In this document: positions 1-11,399 of the stretch, piece after piece
Layout: each line of letters opens with the position of its first letter
Numbering within the stretch: the first letter of the stretch is position 1
Assembly: GCA_039090855.1 (NCBI GenBank)
Contig: CM077011.1
Coordinates: 41,683,501 to 41,747,500, forward strand
DNA from: Macrothele yani
Lineage: Eukaryota; Arthropoda; Arachnida; Araneae; Macrothelidae
Direction of reading: 5' to 3'
Length of the DNA: 64,000 nucleotides
Translations under genes and position numbers: made by a program
The notes under the pieces: model-generated
What the model was told of the DNA's origin: nothing
The model's database searches: none
What the model saw: the letters and a program-made list of their open reading frames with translations, nothing else

Positions 1-324
1 CCCATAATGCTTCGGCTTTAGCCAACTGTAAATCATGACTCAGTACTTCACTAATATTTGTTTTGGGCTGAAGATCCCGTCCTCTAAAGGCTTTCAGGAT
101 GGACTTATTTTGAAATGTACTTTGAAATTTCTGCAAATGTTTTTTTCCTTTATGATGCGCTTTTACTTGTGAAAAGCCACTATTAGAAATGTTGAAAATT
201 TCTGAACACAATATACACTTAGCAGAAAATATTGTTTCAGTTGCAGAACACCATTCTTTCAACTTCCTCCGTCCAATTCTTTGGCGAGCCACGCATCTTG
301 AAATTTCGTTTTGGATTTAGGCAT
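1..324 (-). pseudogene. hAT transposase N-terminus with BED-like zinc finger, frameshifted
   Basis: The start codon is at 322-324 and the reading runs leftward off the window. The protein opens MPKSK and then carries a BED-type zinc finger pattern (C-x2-C, later H-x4-H in a HHKGKKH context) that binds the transposon ends. Compared with the copy at 58943-59268, one base is missing at about 266, just upstream of the finger cysteines, so this copy cannot make the full protein. The rest of the coding region is not in the window. Confidence 0.8.
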
Positions 325-1189
325 CTTAAACACTTGTATTACTAAACAGAAAATGAAAGGGAAGTACAAAAACACGTTCCAATATTGCAAAACCAAACAA
401 CTTCCCGAAATTTGGCTGCGAGGATGTCAGAAGATAGGAAAAAAAAAAAAAAAAAAAGCAGGTCACTACTAGAGAACTGAACCTGCACACAGCACAGAGA
501 ACACCATAAAAGACACAAAACCAGAAACTATCATACGCATCTCACGCAAGTTCAGTCAAAGCGAGTCGGAGCCAAGATATATTGCGCATCGAAGGTCGCT
601 GTCGCCGACGCACGATCGAAGGTCAATGATCACGTGCTCTACTGCCTGTCACGATAACACTCAGCTACCATCCCATCGTCATTACCGGAGGTTACGGAAG
701 GAGATCACATGTTTCTCTCTTTGCTTCCACCCACCTGCGGTTTACAATAACAAAACATCAGCAGAAAGAGGAGCTTCCACAAGGCATGTACAAAAATAAA
801 GTACGATCTTCTGCGTGCCACGGAGTTCGTCTGCAAAGCGCAAACCAGGGGTGAAAATGACCCCTCCCCTTTTCCCTTAGATCTCTTGTTACTCTCGAAA
901 ACTGTCTGAAGGCAGAAAAGTGGAGCGCCCGCCCCGAAGCAAGTGCATCTCGATGGCGTCATTTTCCTCCCTTCAGCAGCACAGCATATAGGCTGTGTTT
1001 CTACAATAACAGGTCCTTTTACCTTACCGTAATGGTAAATTTATTGGCGTTAATAACGGTTGTGTTTTTAATAAATAAGCTTACGAAAATTTTAGGATGA
1101 ATAGCAAATTTTAGGTATAATTTTAGGAATTTAAGGAGGGTCACAAAATATTAGGAATTTTAGGAATTTTAGGAAGAATGCGATCCCTG
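1..1189 (-). mobile_element. hAT transposon copy 1 (5' part, cut by window edge)
   Basis: This stretch matches 58943-60133 nearly base for base in the same orientation, so it is the 5' end of a second copy of the hAT element at 55844-60133. It holds the transposase N-terminus, the 5' untranslated region and the right terminal inverted repeat, which ends GATCCCTG at 1182-1189. A poly-A run near 440-458 is shared with the other copy. The rest of the element lies to the left of the window. Just outside the terminus the sequence changes at once into another hAT coding region, so this copy sits inside it. Confidence 0.85.
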
Positions 1190-1930
1190 TATACTGTGAA
1201 TTAGTTTCTTCATTGTCACTGAAATAAAAAAATGTTCTAGAGCCTTCCACTGTTCTAAAAATTCTGTCAATGGATTCCAAAAGTGATAACCAGCGAGTAT
1301 TGACATGCTTTAGAATTTTGTGTGGTTTAGTACCACAAACAGCTTGACTCAGTTTTAGATTGTTTCCTCTGAACCTTTCTCCAAAAAAAAAAAAAAAAAA
1401 AAAATACAACTGTATCAGAAACTGCTCAACATTAAATCCTTTCAGTTGAGTAGCAGATTTCTGTGCAGCTAAATTTACTAAATGGCATGAACATCACTGC
1501 ACTATGATTGCAGGCTGAACCTTCTTTATGTGAGAAACAACACCTTTTACTTGACCTATCATAGTGTTAGCATTGTCACAGGAAAATGACACACAGTTGC
1601 TCCATGAGATTTTTTTTTAACAAACTCATTGTTCAAAACGTTGAATATTCCTTCACCTGTATTATTGCTTGATTCAACCAATGATAACAAAACAGTTGAA
1701 TTTTTCCCTATTTTTTCGTCAAAATATGTTATTCTAATGGGATACAGTTTATTTGCTTGAGCATCATTACTTCCGTCCGTAGATAGAGAAAAAGGATTTT
1801 TTTTTACTTCAGATACGATGTTACTTCTTGTAGAAACACTGACCATGTGCTGAATTAGTGCAGTAGCCTTGGTTCTTCCACACGGATATTTTTTTGCGAC
1901 TGCTGAATTGGGAAACATGGCTTGAAATAA
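1190..1930 (-). pseudogene. Different hAT-family transposase, central part, interrupted by hAT copy 1
   Basis: Read on the minus strand from about 1918. The sequence gives the hAT pattern KYPCGRTKAT, then FSLSTDGSNDA and KLYPIRITYF (the first catalytic aspartate region), a CHLVNLAAQK block and KHVNTRWLSL, all typical of the hAT RNase-H-like core. A poly-T run of about 22 bases at 1382-1403 and several frame changes break it. The reading stops at EETNSQY exactly where hAT copy 1 begins, so its C-terminal half was displaced to the left of the window. A C-terminal hAT piece at 63590-64000 may be the same family at another locus. Confidence 0.7.
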
Positions 1931-3003
1931 CGGTTTTTCAAGCCTTCAGTTTTCGGAAATTTATCCAACATTTTCAAGCTGAATTGACTTCACTTTTCGG
2001 AAATTTATCCAACATTTTCAAGCTGAAATACAAATATTTATGGAATAAAATGATATCTAACAATACTGGGTAGAGGAAACATCGCGAGAAAAAAATATTA
2101 CGATTACCAGAGAAATCTTATCTCCGTCTATTTTCCGTTTTCAAAGGATGAAATTCCGTCCTCCGACGGAGAAAACGATCCCCCCCTCCGCCACCAATCC
2201 TCCCAAAATTTAAGTTCAGTTATGCATCGATTTCGTACATTCGTACATGGTCCAAACGATAACAAAAAAAGGCGGAATTACTCGAATCAGCGTGAGAAAC
2301 TCATCGCCGGATATTACGGGGAAATTTTGGGGCAGCCGAACTTCCGTTTTCGGAAATCGTTGCCAACAATTTCAAGCTGAAATTATGCAATGAAATTATA
2401 TTTAACAGTACTGAACAGAAGCAACATCGCGAGAGAGAAAAAAATATGATTACGGGAAAAATCTGCACTTCGTTTAACTTCCGTTTCCGAAGGTTTAAAA
2501 AGACAAAACAACGTCCCCAGATGGAATATGGACACCCCCCCCCAACTAATATCCCGAAAATTTTTTTACTTTTGCATCGATCTCAAAAATGACAAAAACA
2601 AAACGGAGGGGAATCCGCGGAAGAATCTCACGTACGAATTAACCGCTGAATCGATGTCGAATGTCGTAAGATAACGCTAAAATATTGATGACCGGTAAAT
2701 TTTAACTTTTGGCGCAAATTTGCCACATATTTCGTCGAAATGGCGAAATTTTTAGCAGAATGACGCAAGAACAACGTTTTGGTGCGGACTGGCGCAGGTC
2801 TGACAGCCCTGAATGTAGCATTTAATTTTTTTCCCCAGAAAAACTTGAAGAACCAACAAAATTTTTAAGTTGATGAAAATTTGCTTTCTATCTTAGAAAA
2901 TTAAATCAAATGGCGATTTTCCATAATTTCAGCGGTGTTTCCGTAATTCCGTAACAGCAACTAAAAATCCGTAAAATTACGGAAAAATTCGTACTAGTTG
3001 GCA
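1931..3003. repeat. Satellite-bearing dispersed repeat, copy at 2-3 kb
   Basis: Contains recurring blocks TTTCAAGCTGAAAT (about 1971, 2015, 2362), GCAACATCGCGAGA, ACTTCCGTTTTC and GATCCCCCCC-like G/C runs, spaced close to 350 bp. The same blocks recur at 22936-24337, 25880-26600, 32983-34130, 41215-41345 and 54655-55810. The right end (2940-3003) has the CCGTAATTCCGTAA...AGTTGGCA ending that looks like a terminal inverted repeat of this family. No coding capacity was seen. Confidence 0.7.
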
Positions 3004-3147
3004 TCCCGATGATTACACCTTTCTTGAAATCAGAGAACTCCGAACTGCGTGGCATCTTGCATGCGACTGGTTGCGTTGTTGTTTCCCACACGATATTTAA
3101 CGGCGGCGGCCGTGACCTGTATCAAGACCGCAGATATCGTCGAGTGC

Positions 3148-3184
3148 AGGGGTGTCCAATTACTTGTTGGTAGATAGTGTATAT
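3148..3184. repeat. Solo terminal repeat of a Tc1-like element
   Basis: The 37 bp reading GGTGTCCAATTACTTGTTGG and on to TAGTGTATAT are the reverse complement of the terminus at 62933-62972 apart from a few changes. It ends at a TA, the Tc1/mariner target. No transposase accompanies it here. Confidence 0.6.
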
Positions 3185-3189
3185 TAAGG

Positions 3190-3640
3190 TTGATAGTCAA
3201 ATCAGGTTTATCAATAAGTGTAGTATTTCCAAATAAAAATTTATGATTATTTTCGTGACAATGTTGGGCTATTGATGACTTGGTCAGTTCATAGTTTCAT
3301 ATGTAAGTCTTGTATTCCTTCAAAAACTTTAGGCCCTGCGGGTCTGTCCTATATATGAAAGTCAAAATGCACAAGGTATCTGATAAATTCCCCAGGAATT
3401 TGTCTTCAATGTAATCTTTTGATTCATAAAAATTCACCTTGTTTATGGGTTTGAATATAACTTTGAAATTAAAACTTTTGAAAATTTTTGAAATTCCGAA
3501 GCAAATGGGATAACCACCAAATTCATTTGTACTGGGAGGTCTATTAGCATGAGCGAGGAGACAGGCTTCAGTTCCCTAAATTTTGGGACAACTTTGCCTA
3601 TAACAGAAGGGCTATATCCTCTGTGTACTGCAATTCATTT
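3190..3640 (-). pseudogene. Degenerate Penelope-like C-terminal (GIY-YIG region) remnant
   Basis: The minus strand gives ELTKSSIAQHCHENNHKFLF followed by GNTTLIDKP, which is the S-x-I/L-A-x-H-...-H pattern just after the GIY-YIG endonuclease core of Penelope-like retroelements. Upstream lie weaker matches such as NFKVIFKPINKVN. There are several stops and the GIY and YIG motifs themselves are lost. It differs from the two better Penelope families in this window. Confidence 0.45.
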
Positions 3641-4413
3641 ACGAAAATCAAGCTCTTTCTACAAAGTATCTTCAGTAGAGCATATATGAATTGTGAGATA
3701 TACATATGTGTAGAAAGCAGAAATCTTTTGTTTCAATGGGTGATTTGATTTTGCATAGGAGGGTAAGGAAACAGCAAATAGTTTTCAATATACTGTTGTA
3801 CTAAAGGATCTTTCAGATCGTGACACAAGGACATCTCCAAAACTATAGTCTATGTTAATAAAACATTTAATTGTGAAAAAATGCTGATAATTTATTTTAT
3901 CTGAGTCATTAGTAATTTAAAATATAGAGCAATAACAAAGCAACTTAAGTAAGCACACTTTAACTACACATGAAGTGGCTAGCTATTTCACTGTCTGGGA
4001 ACATCTGTTGTTCCAACGTTCTTATCTCTTGTTAGGAATTATATGACATGTGTGTGGAAGAATCCATTCATTACCTATCGTGTCCGTAAAATTTCTGAAT
4101 TTGAAACTTGGTTGCCTGTTGGATTTCCTGAAAGGCTGCTACGACGAAGTTTGCTTTTTGTAGTATCAACTACAACTGCAGATACCTTGTTTTGGCAGTC
4201 TTTCTTGGAAGATGATGGCGAACAAGAAAAAAAAATTCAAACTAACACAAGTCACATCTAGAAATATGTAGTAGTCTCCAAAAAAAACACTACTTTCAAC
4301 ATGTAGTAGTCTCTACAATACATGCAAGGCACTTGTTTCAACCTGTATCACTAAGATTTAATTTTCAAAAACAGAAATTTTTAAGCAAGTAAAAAAATTT
4401 AGGTTGTACCTAC
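3641..4413. other. Intronic sequence, nothing recognised
   Basis: Part of the GTF2H1 intron downstream of the exon at 4414-4493. AT-rich, with only short chance reading frames. I searched the minus strand for the next p62 exon (expected to start GYG) and did not find it. Confidence 0.5.
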
Positions 4414-4493
4414 CTCATCTTTGTTATGGTCTTCAAAAGAGCTGACATCAGCAAAAGGATCATTAATTCCTTCGTTTATTGCACGTTCAATAT
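4414..4493 (-). CDS. GTF2H1: GTF2H1 exon D (after BSD2; ...NDPFADVSSFEDH...)
   Basis: Fourth p62 exon in the window, 80 nt. The acceptor is TTTTTGCATTTTAG before 4493 and the donor is GTAGGT after 4414. Two bases complete the aspartate codon begun in the previous exon; then 26 codons read IERAINEGINDPFADVSSFE and DHNKDE. This matches the acidic stretch after the second BSD domain that in other animals ends in DEGYG. The exon ends in phase 0, so the next exon should begin GYG, and it is not visible to the left. p62 is a core TFIIH subunit acting in transcription initiation and nucleotide-excision repair in the nucleus. This region is less conserved than BSD2, so the call rests partly on phase and order. 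Confidence 0.78.
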
Positions 4494-4685
4494 CTAAAAT
4501 GCAAAAATAAGTTGGGGTTTTTTTATAATTTTCATTCAGTTTGGAACAAAAATCTCTAACTCACAAACATGAGAAGAAATCGTCATATGTGAAAGTAACT
4601 GTTGTAACATATCATGAAAAATTTTCAGTATAAACATGTGACTATAAAATCAACATGTATTAAAAAGTACTCTTAAATTACATAA

Positions 4686-5292
4686 AACTGTTTAAATAAG
4701 GAAGCTTTCAGTTGCCATAACTTCAATCTTTTCCAACCTTAGAAAGGATGGATGACCGGAAGTGGTTGCCAGATCCATAATGCCATATTCATATTTTTGC
4801 ATTTAAAATTAATTTCTGTATTATTGGAATATAAGATGAAGAATCAGAATTAGTTTTGGGGAAAGAGCAAAAATCTCTAAACTTCCCAATACAGACTAAA
4901 AAAGACACCCATCTTCCAATATGGTGTACAAATCTACAGGCATTATTTTTTTTTTTTTTTTTTTTTTTTTTGCTTTTAGAAAGTCATTTCTGTATAAGTA
5001 AACATTTGCTCCTTTCATTGCAATTTCAATATCTAAAATGCAAAAAATAATTGAATTAAAATGCCAAATGAATCATTCCCTTTGTCAATTGTTTTTCACT
5101 TCATTATTGGTTAAAAATTTAGAATTTTTCCTCCTCCCCAAAGCTGTCATTTTGATTCTCCATTTCGTATTCTATTAAATATGATAATCAATTTTAAGAG
5201 AAAAATAATGAATATTATATTATGTGGATCTAACAACCACCTACCATCGTTTCTAAGGCTGGAAGGCTTATATAAAGCTTCCTTATTTAAAC
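4686..5292. repeat. Inverted repeat (foldback) around 4.7 and 5.25 kb
   Basis: GTTTAAATAAGGAAGCTTT...CCTTAGAAAGGATGG at about 4690-4752 is matched by its reverse complement at about 5243-5292 (CCATCGTTTCTAAGG...AAGCTTCCTTATTTAAAC). The arms are about 50-65 bp with gaps and are separated by about 490 bp. It may be a MITE or a foldback pair. No target duplication was found. Confidence 0.5.
4960..5029 (-). pseudogene. Possible decayed duplicate of GTF2H1 exon D start
   Basis: At 5024-5049 the stretch TTCAATATCTAAAATGCAAA repeats the acceptor of exon D (4485-4509) with the same AG position. The first codons read D-I-E-x-A again (IEIAMKGANVYL) before the resemblance fades. A donor is not clear. 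It could be an old local exon duplication that is no longer used, or chance resemblance around a 25-bp repeat. Confidence 0.3.
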
Positions 5293-5904
5293 TTCTTCTA
5301 CAAAACTTAAGCCTGTTTTGTTGTTGTTGTTTTAAGTTTAATACCTATGATAATGAAATACATTTATGACGGAAGAAAACAATACGTCAAAGCATAAAAC
5401 TTTCTTAAAATAAAAAAAAAAAAAAAAAAACACTGAAAAATGGAAAAAGACAAAGAAAACTGGGTGGCAGAACAACTGTTCATGTTCGCTTTGAAGAATA
5501 CAACAGTATATCTGTTTTATACTTGAATACTAAGGAAAATGAAAGTTTACTCTGATGTATGTTGCAGTAGCCTGATAATACACTATGAGGAAGGCCTAGA
5601 ACATGATGAACTGGTAGTGTAAAATGCACTATTAGTGATAGAGATAGTAACATAAGCAAGGGTGAGAAAAGGTGGCAATAAGTTCTGCAAAAAGCTTACA
5701 AATATTTTTAAAATTACTTTAACAAGCTTTTCAGGAATGTACTGTCAATTTACTAATTACTAATGCATTTTCAATTTACTTTTGCGCACATCATAGCAGC
5801 GAACACACTGTACAGGAAAATATTGCTTCACTAATTATTTGAACTTTTTTAAATTGATTAAAATAAATACAACACAAAGTACAATAGATCTTTTACTCAA
5901 TATT

Positions 5905-6220
5905 GCATATAGAAAAATCAAAATGACATCTTTGGAACACTGCTTGAATTTTTTACAATTTGTTCAACCACTTCTAAATGACTTAGATATCTGAAAATTG
6001 GCATGCTGATAAGTCTTAAGGTCCGGATACCTTAAAAAGTCCGAAAACTAAAAAAAAAAAAAAAATCAAAATGGCAGCTTTGGAATATTGTCTGCTTTAA
6101 TTTTTCTACCACTTCTATACCTAGAAAAGTCTGAAAACCAAAAAAATTGAAAAGGGTGGCTTAGCTTTACTGTTCAAAATGCTGACAGGTCTTAAGGTTC
6201 GGATACCTAAAAAAATCAGT

Positions 6221-6304
<84 letters not shown>

Positions 6305-6450
6305 GTGGCTTTGGAATAGTGTATGCCTGATTTTTTTTTTATTTTCTTTTTTTTACCCCTTCTACACCTAGAAAAGTCTGAAAATCAAGAAAATTGAAAA
6401 CAGTGGCTTAGCTTTACTCTTCAAAATGCTGATAGGTTTCAAGATAATTA
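5905..6450. repeat. Degenerate tandem repeat, about three units
   Basis: Three related units share ATCAAAATGGCAGCTTTGGAA, ACCACTTCTA, AGAAAAGTCTGAAAA and CTTAAGGTTCGGATACCT blocks, starting near 5915, 6065 and 6299. The second and third are separated by a CA microsatellite. Units are roughly 150-240 bp. No function is inferred. Confidence 0.6.
6223..6299. repeat. (CA)n microsatellite, about 77 bp
   Basis: A nearly pure AC dinucleotide run inside the tandem array. Confidence 0.95.
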
Positions 6451-7350
6451 TGCCAGAAGTGTTGAAATGCTGTAAAAATTCCATAAATTTTTTATTTAAA
6501 TTTAAGGGGTGCCAAAGCCTGCAACCATTTTACATCAAACCATATGCAATGACATCACGACCCTGTTCTAAATCGTAAAACAGTTACGAATCTTTAATTA
6601 CTTTTCTTTCCCTTAATTACATTTTCCTTTCTCATTTTATGTTCAAAAAATTTTGTGGATTTGCTGTTCAGAGAAAGTGCACGACTGCTAATATTGTATA
6701 CAGAACTGCTTTAACAGAGTTGTGGCATATGTTCTCCTGAGATGAAAAGAACACCTATTATTGAATATAACAGTATTTATCACAAAGCACTCATTATCAC
6801 ATGATGCCAAATTTGACAATGCTGGTTTAGAAGGTCTTGTGTAACTCCAGTGTGTGTAGGTTGGTGTGTGCTGATGATATAACCCTGTTAGAAGAAAGCA
6901 AAAGTACATTGCAGAGTATGTTGTCCTGAATAAAGGAAGTTTGTATGCAATTCAAACTGATTATAAATAAGGGAAAACCCAAAGTTATGGTTTTTGAGCA
7001 AGGACCTATTAGTAGTGTCTTTTTAATCAAGTAAGTACACCAGTGTAAGGAATTAGCCCACAGCTGACAGTTCCAATTGGTCATTCAACTTAAGGATTCT
7101 GGAGACAAAACCCAGTGAGTTTAGAAGGTCTTGTATATGTCGTGTGATGGATGTCAGTGAAGCCCGAGTTGTGTGTCAAGATCGCTGTAAATGGAGAAGT
7201 TTGATACGGCAACAGTAAGTAAATAATCAGTTAAAAATTTATCTGGTAGTTTGTATTTCTTTGTGGGGCTAACCTCTGAATCTCAGAGAACAGCACAGTG
7301 ATATGTATGATGTGAATGTATGTATGATATATATGTACCAGGTACATATA

Positions 7351-8551
7351 CACTGAGTGGCCACTTTATTATGACCACCTGACAGTTTTAAGCAAATGAG
7401 CTATGGCTGCACGCTGTTGCGGCCAGAGGACTAGGCTAGTATAAAAAGGGAAAGCTTAGTGCTTGCGACAGTAGTAGAAGTGATTTTTTGGTGACAAGAT
7501 GGGTAAAAAATGCGATTTGATGGACTTTCAATGTGGGATGATTGTAGGAGCTCAGAGCCATGGAGCGAGTATCACCAAAACTGCCGCATTCATGAAATGT
7601 TCCAGAGCAGCTGTTAAAATGTTTAAATACTGGACTGTCAGCCAAAAAACTGGGTCTCTACGTGCAACGTGTGGTCATCATCGCATAGTGACTGCCCGGG
7701 CGGAACGGAGAGTGTCCAAACTGGTAACAGACAACAGAAGGGCAACAGTGCAGCAAATCACAGACCATATTAATCAAGGATCCCCTCAAATGATCACTGC
7801 ATGCACTGTTCGCCGTACACTGCATCAGATGGGATATGGCAGACGAAGCCCTGTTCGAACACTTTTGCTGTCTGCAGTTAACAAGAGAAAACGTCTCCAG
7901 TTCGCACAGGAGCACAAGGATTGGACAGCCGATAATTGGAAACAAATTATGTGGTCCGATGAATCACGTTTTCAGTTGCACCATGCCTATGGCCGAGTGA
8001 GAATTTGGCGGAAACAGCACAAAAGCATGGACCCCAAATGCATTGCTACAACCCTTGAAGCTGGTGGAGGCAACATAATGGTTTGGGGAATGTTTTCCTG
8101 GCATGCTTTGGGCCCTTTCATTCGTGTCTGACTGGCACATCATATCTAAACATCGTTACGGACCAAGTGCTTCCTGTCATGTGAATGGTTTATCCCAATG
8201 GCTACTTTCAACAAGATAATACGTCCTGCCATAGTGCTCGTATGTACAGGATTGGTTTCAGGAACATGCCGGTGAGTTTACTTTTCTTAGGTGGCCCCCA
8301 CAATCTTCAGATCTCAACCCCATTGAGAATGTGTGGGATGCAGTTAAATGACCTATCAGACAGCTGGATCTACAACCCTGCAATCTCACACTCCCGGAAA
8401 GTGCTATTCATCAAGCATGGTCTCAGATCACACAAACCACCTATCAACATCTCGTGGAGTTCATGCCACGAAGAATCGACGCAGTATTAAAGGCAAAAGG
8501 TGGCCCAACGAAGTACTGAGGGGGTGGTCATAATAAAGTGGCCACTCAGTG
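7351..8551 (+). mobile_element. Tc1-like transposon with both terminal inverted repeats
   Basis: 1201 bp. The left end CACTGAGTGGCCACTTTATT ATGACCACC (7351-7379) is the exact reverse complement of 8523-8551. A TA lies on both sides (7349-7350, 8552-8553). One transposase gene lies between the ends. The intact repeats suggest a fairly recent arrival, although the gene is already broken. Confidence 0.93.
7499..8519 (+). pseudogene. Tc1-like transposase (DD34E), stop and frameshift
   Basis: The start MGKKCDLMDFQCGMIVGA leads into a paired-like helix-turn-helix (about residues 10-110). The catalytic core follows: the first aspartate in MWSDESRFQ, the second in YFQQDNTSCH, and the glutamate in DLNPIENVWD, the Tc1 DD34E triad. 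The first frame stops after GPFIRV (about 8131) and later parts need frame changes. The natural end AKGGPTKY then TGA at 8517-8519 is still visible. It would cut and paste its own inverted ends in the nucleus, but this copy is not functional. Confidence 0.85.
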
Positions 8552-9544
8552 TATAACAGGTACATTGTACCTGCTAGTAGTGAATACAAGTTCAGTCTAA
8601 ATGGAACAGAATTGTGAATCACCTTGTGTATTAGGAAGTGAGTTTGACATAGAAAACAGACTAAATGGTGAAATTAGTAGGTGAATGAACTCAGCTTGAA
8701 AATCATAGCTGCTTTAGGAAGATTTCACAGGACTGATGAGTAGTCCAATAGGTCTCAAATGGCTGCCTATGAAAGTGCAATATTGTTCCTACTCTGAGGT
8801 GTGGTAACGAAACCTGGGTACAGCAGAAGAGACACAGGAGTGGTTTGTGTGCTGGAGATAATCATTACTTATGGGAGGTTTGTGGCAGTCTAGACACATT
8901 CTGATCACATGAGGAATGATGTTGTGTTACAGATGTGTAATCTGGAGCACAACATTTTTAGTACTGTGGAAACAAATTTGCTGAGGTGGTTAGGCCATTT
9001 TGAAAGAATGAGTGAAAAGGTGCTAAGAGAATTTATTCAGCACAAGCATCAAAAAAAAAAAAAAAGAAAGAAAGAAAGAAAGAAAGAAAGGTAAGAGGAA
9101 CAGATTCAGGAATGCCTGCAAGACTAAAAGGTAATGAGTATGAAGAACAAAAGGTCTTGTATGAGACATGTAATAGTTATCAGTAAACCTCAAGTTGGGT
9201 GCCAAGATTGCTGCAAATGGTGATGTTTGATATGTCAACAGCAAGTAAAATCTAACACGATCAGTACTTTTGATTTGAAAAATGATCTTGCTTTGTGGAG
9301 CTAACCTCTGAATCCCACAGAACAGTTTAGTGATATGTATGTGTTTATTATCATATCATATATATCCAAAAGTGGGTGTTGAGGTTGGTCAGCCACCACA
9401 CAAAAACTAGAGCATGTTAGTGGTGATCTTATGAAATTCACAAGTGACACAGAAGTAGACAGAATTACATCAGTTAAAAAAATTGTACTACAGGTGGCTG
9501 AATGAAAGCGAGTGTGCAAACCGTTTCTTTATGATATTGCAATC

Positions 9545-9945
9545 TGAAGACAGGGTGAACATGAAATTTGTTTGCAATCCATGAAAGAGTGATGCAGAAA
9601 TGCTACAAGCCTTAACCACTGCTTATGATGATAACTCATAATGCCCTGAAGAAATTGGCTGCATACAGCTGGTTCAGAAGTACACAGGAATCAGAAGACA
9701 AGCCCCTCACCAGAAGACCTTCCACATCTTAAAACGATAACATGATTCACAAGGTAAAGCAAGTGATGTGCATCTATCATTGGACTACCATTCACCTGGC
9801 ATCAAATAAACTAAGTTTCTCTCGTAGATCGGCCAAGATCGTTGTGGCACACGATTTGTGGGATGCAATGAGTCTGAACAAAGTTTGTTCCACCCATGTT
9901 GACAGACAACCTAATAAAAAGCAAAAAGATCACTGCTAGTGAGGG
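9545..9945 (+). pseudogene. Ancient mariner-like N-terminal remnant
   Basis: Reads VNMKFVCNP...KSDAEMLQALTTAYDDNS, then a PSTS linker, then DNMIHKVKQVM...TIHLAS and DRQPNKKQKDHC. The order (HTH_48 helices, A-Y-G/D-D, SGRPST-like linker, second helix-turn-helix, D-x-QKxxR) is that of mariner transposases. Stops and indels are frequent and no catalytic core follows. Confidence 0.45.
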
Positions 9946-11399
9946 GTTCAATAAATCAGCAAAAAATATGAGCTTCCTAGTCAAAGACTGCCACACAGGA
10001 TGAAATTCTGGTATTCTCTCTTTCACCCATAATCCTGAAACCTAGCTAGTCTTAAGAATAGCACGCACAATCATCCCCAAAACAAGTTGATACATGGGGA
10101 TTTTGGGTTAAGAGATATTTTTCTATTATGATGATGAACTTACTTAATTCTTAAAATGCAAATATTACAACAATTTTATTTTTAAAAAGAAGAAAAAGGC
10201 CAGTGATCTATCTAGGAACCCCAATTAAGAATTTTTTATTAACGAATAACACCCAAGGTGCGATCCTAAAAACTCCCAGTAAATGGAAGGTGATTCCACC
10301 ACCACCGACAAGAGAAATTCACAAGACACAAAATAACTTGCTCAAACATATATTCCAGGTTAACTAGAGGTTTATTTTGTGCTCCCAGGCACATGTTGGA
10401 AAACAACTCAATACAATGGAATCTTTTGGTGGCTAGGCCGAATAAAAAAAATTAAGCTATGATGTTTAGAGTCCAGAGTATGTTAACAGTCCTAAATAAT
10501 CCCTCTCAGAAATATTGGTCTGCAAACCAAGTAGTTTTCACCAGTGTGGTTTAGGGAATGAGGGAGGTAAGTGGCACAATTTAGTTACCGGCCTGCTTTC
10601 CTAAATCATCAAAGGATGTGACCATTCACTCAACGAGTGTTAAGAGCTTAACGCTCAATGTGCATATTTGTTACATGTTTAACCTTGAGCTAGATGCTCT
10701 TTACAATTTAATTTACTCGTAGATGGTTAAGAGTGACATTTTATTTTTATTTTTTTATTTTCACAATACACTGATTCTGGTCAGTTACCTGGAAAAATAT
10801 TTTTCTTACTTAACAGTAACAGAAAACAAAACAAAACAAAAGTGATAAGTTACTGCCAAGACTCCCCACATTAATTATGACAAAATCTATGCATAAGTTA
10901 AGTTGCTACTCCTACTGGTGAAACGACAACAAAAAAAGAATAGAATAGGCTATTGGAAGAAGTATGCTCCCCTACCTGAGCCAAAAATCAAGTTCCCCAC
11001 ATTTTATCCTAAGGAAGGCATGCCATTACAATACCCTACTCTGATGTCACATTCCTCTCATTTAACTAATGAAAAACCCTGTTCTAACAGAAACCAAAAT
11101 TAATACACTTCAATCCATTTCTTTGTTTTCTTAAGGCTATCACTGGCATTAACTAGACACTTATACAAGAATACACAATGACATTTTACTACATTTGTTG
11201 GTTCTGGCCAGACCATTAACTCCACACATACATTTGCCTTTCTTTATTTTCCTCCCATTTTAATTTCACCTTCGCCGCATTTTTTTTTTTTTTTTCTTAC
11301 CCCTGAATTTTAAATTTTTACATCATTCCATTTTTGATCCAGACACATTTTTCCAATTAGGTGGTCCTCATTTTCTTCTTCATTTCTCTTCCTCCTTAA
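9946..11399. other. Intronic, nothing recognised
   Basis: AT-rich unique-looking sequence with poly-T at about 11280-11297 and a TTTTATTTTTATTTT tract near 10740. No transposase, LINE or p62 exon was seen on either strand. Confidence 0.5.

Larger units (their letters stand above)
4494..5900. other. Intronic, mostly unrecognised; one inverted repeat
   Basis: AT-rich intron upstream of exon D. It contains poly-T at 4947-4970, poly-A at 5410-5430, the decayed exon look-alike and the inverted repeat listed separately. No transposase or LINE reading was seen. Confidence 0.5.
7018..8574 (+). mobile_element. Short RTE-like LINE insertion with inverted 5' piece, later hit by Tc1
   Basis: Flanked by the 8-bp duplication TAGTAGTG (7010-7017, 8575-8582). 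7018-7118 equals the 5' region of the LINE at 37885-37985 but in antisense relative to the 3' part. 7119-7345 is the sense 3' end (RRVMDVSEARVVCQDRCKW then the 3' untranslated region). An inverted 5' piece followed by a sense 3' piece is the signature of twin priming. The middle of the LINE is missing, so the source may have been an internally deleted RNA. A Tc1 element later entered its TA-rich tail. Confidence 0.65.
6740..9345 (+). pseudogene. Old RTE-like LINE copy (RT and 3' end), interrupted
   Basis: The same family as the LINE at 34745-38145. The plus strand gives VCRLVCADDI (reverse transcriptase YADD region, here CADD) and MQFKLIINKGKPKVMVF up to 7017. It continues after the insert at 8583 with KIIAALGRFHR, METNLLRWLGHFERMSEK-like sequence and the 3' end GGAGCTAACCTCTGAATC near 9300. 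Many stops and indels are present. A GAAA microsatellite lies at 9065-9090. The direct repeat TAGTAGTG at 7010-7017 and 8575-8582 shows that 7018-8574 is a later insertion. Confidence 0.75.

Noticed and set aside
1382..1403. Poly-Phe protein start
   Set aside because: It is a poly-T tract inside the decayed hAT reading.
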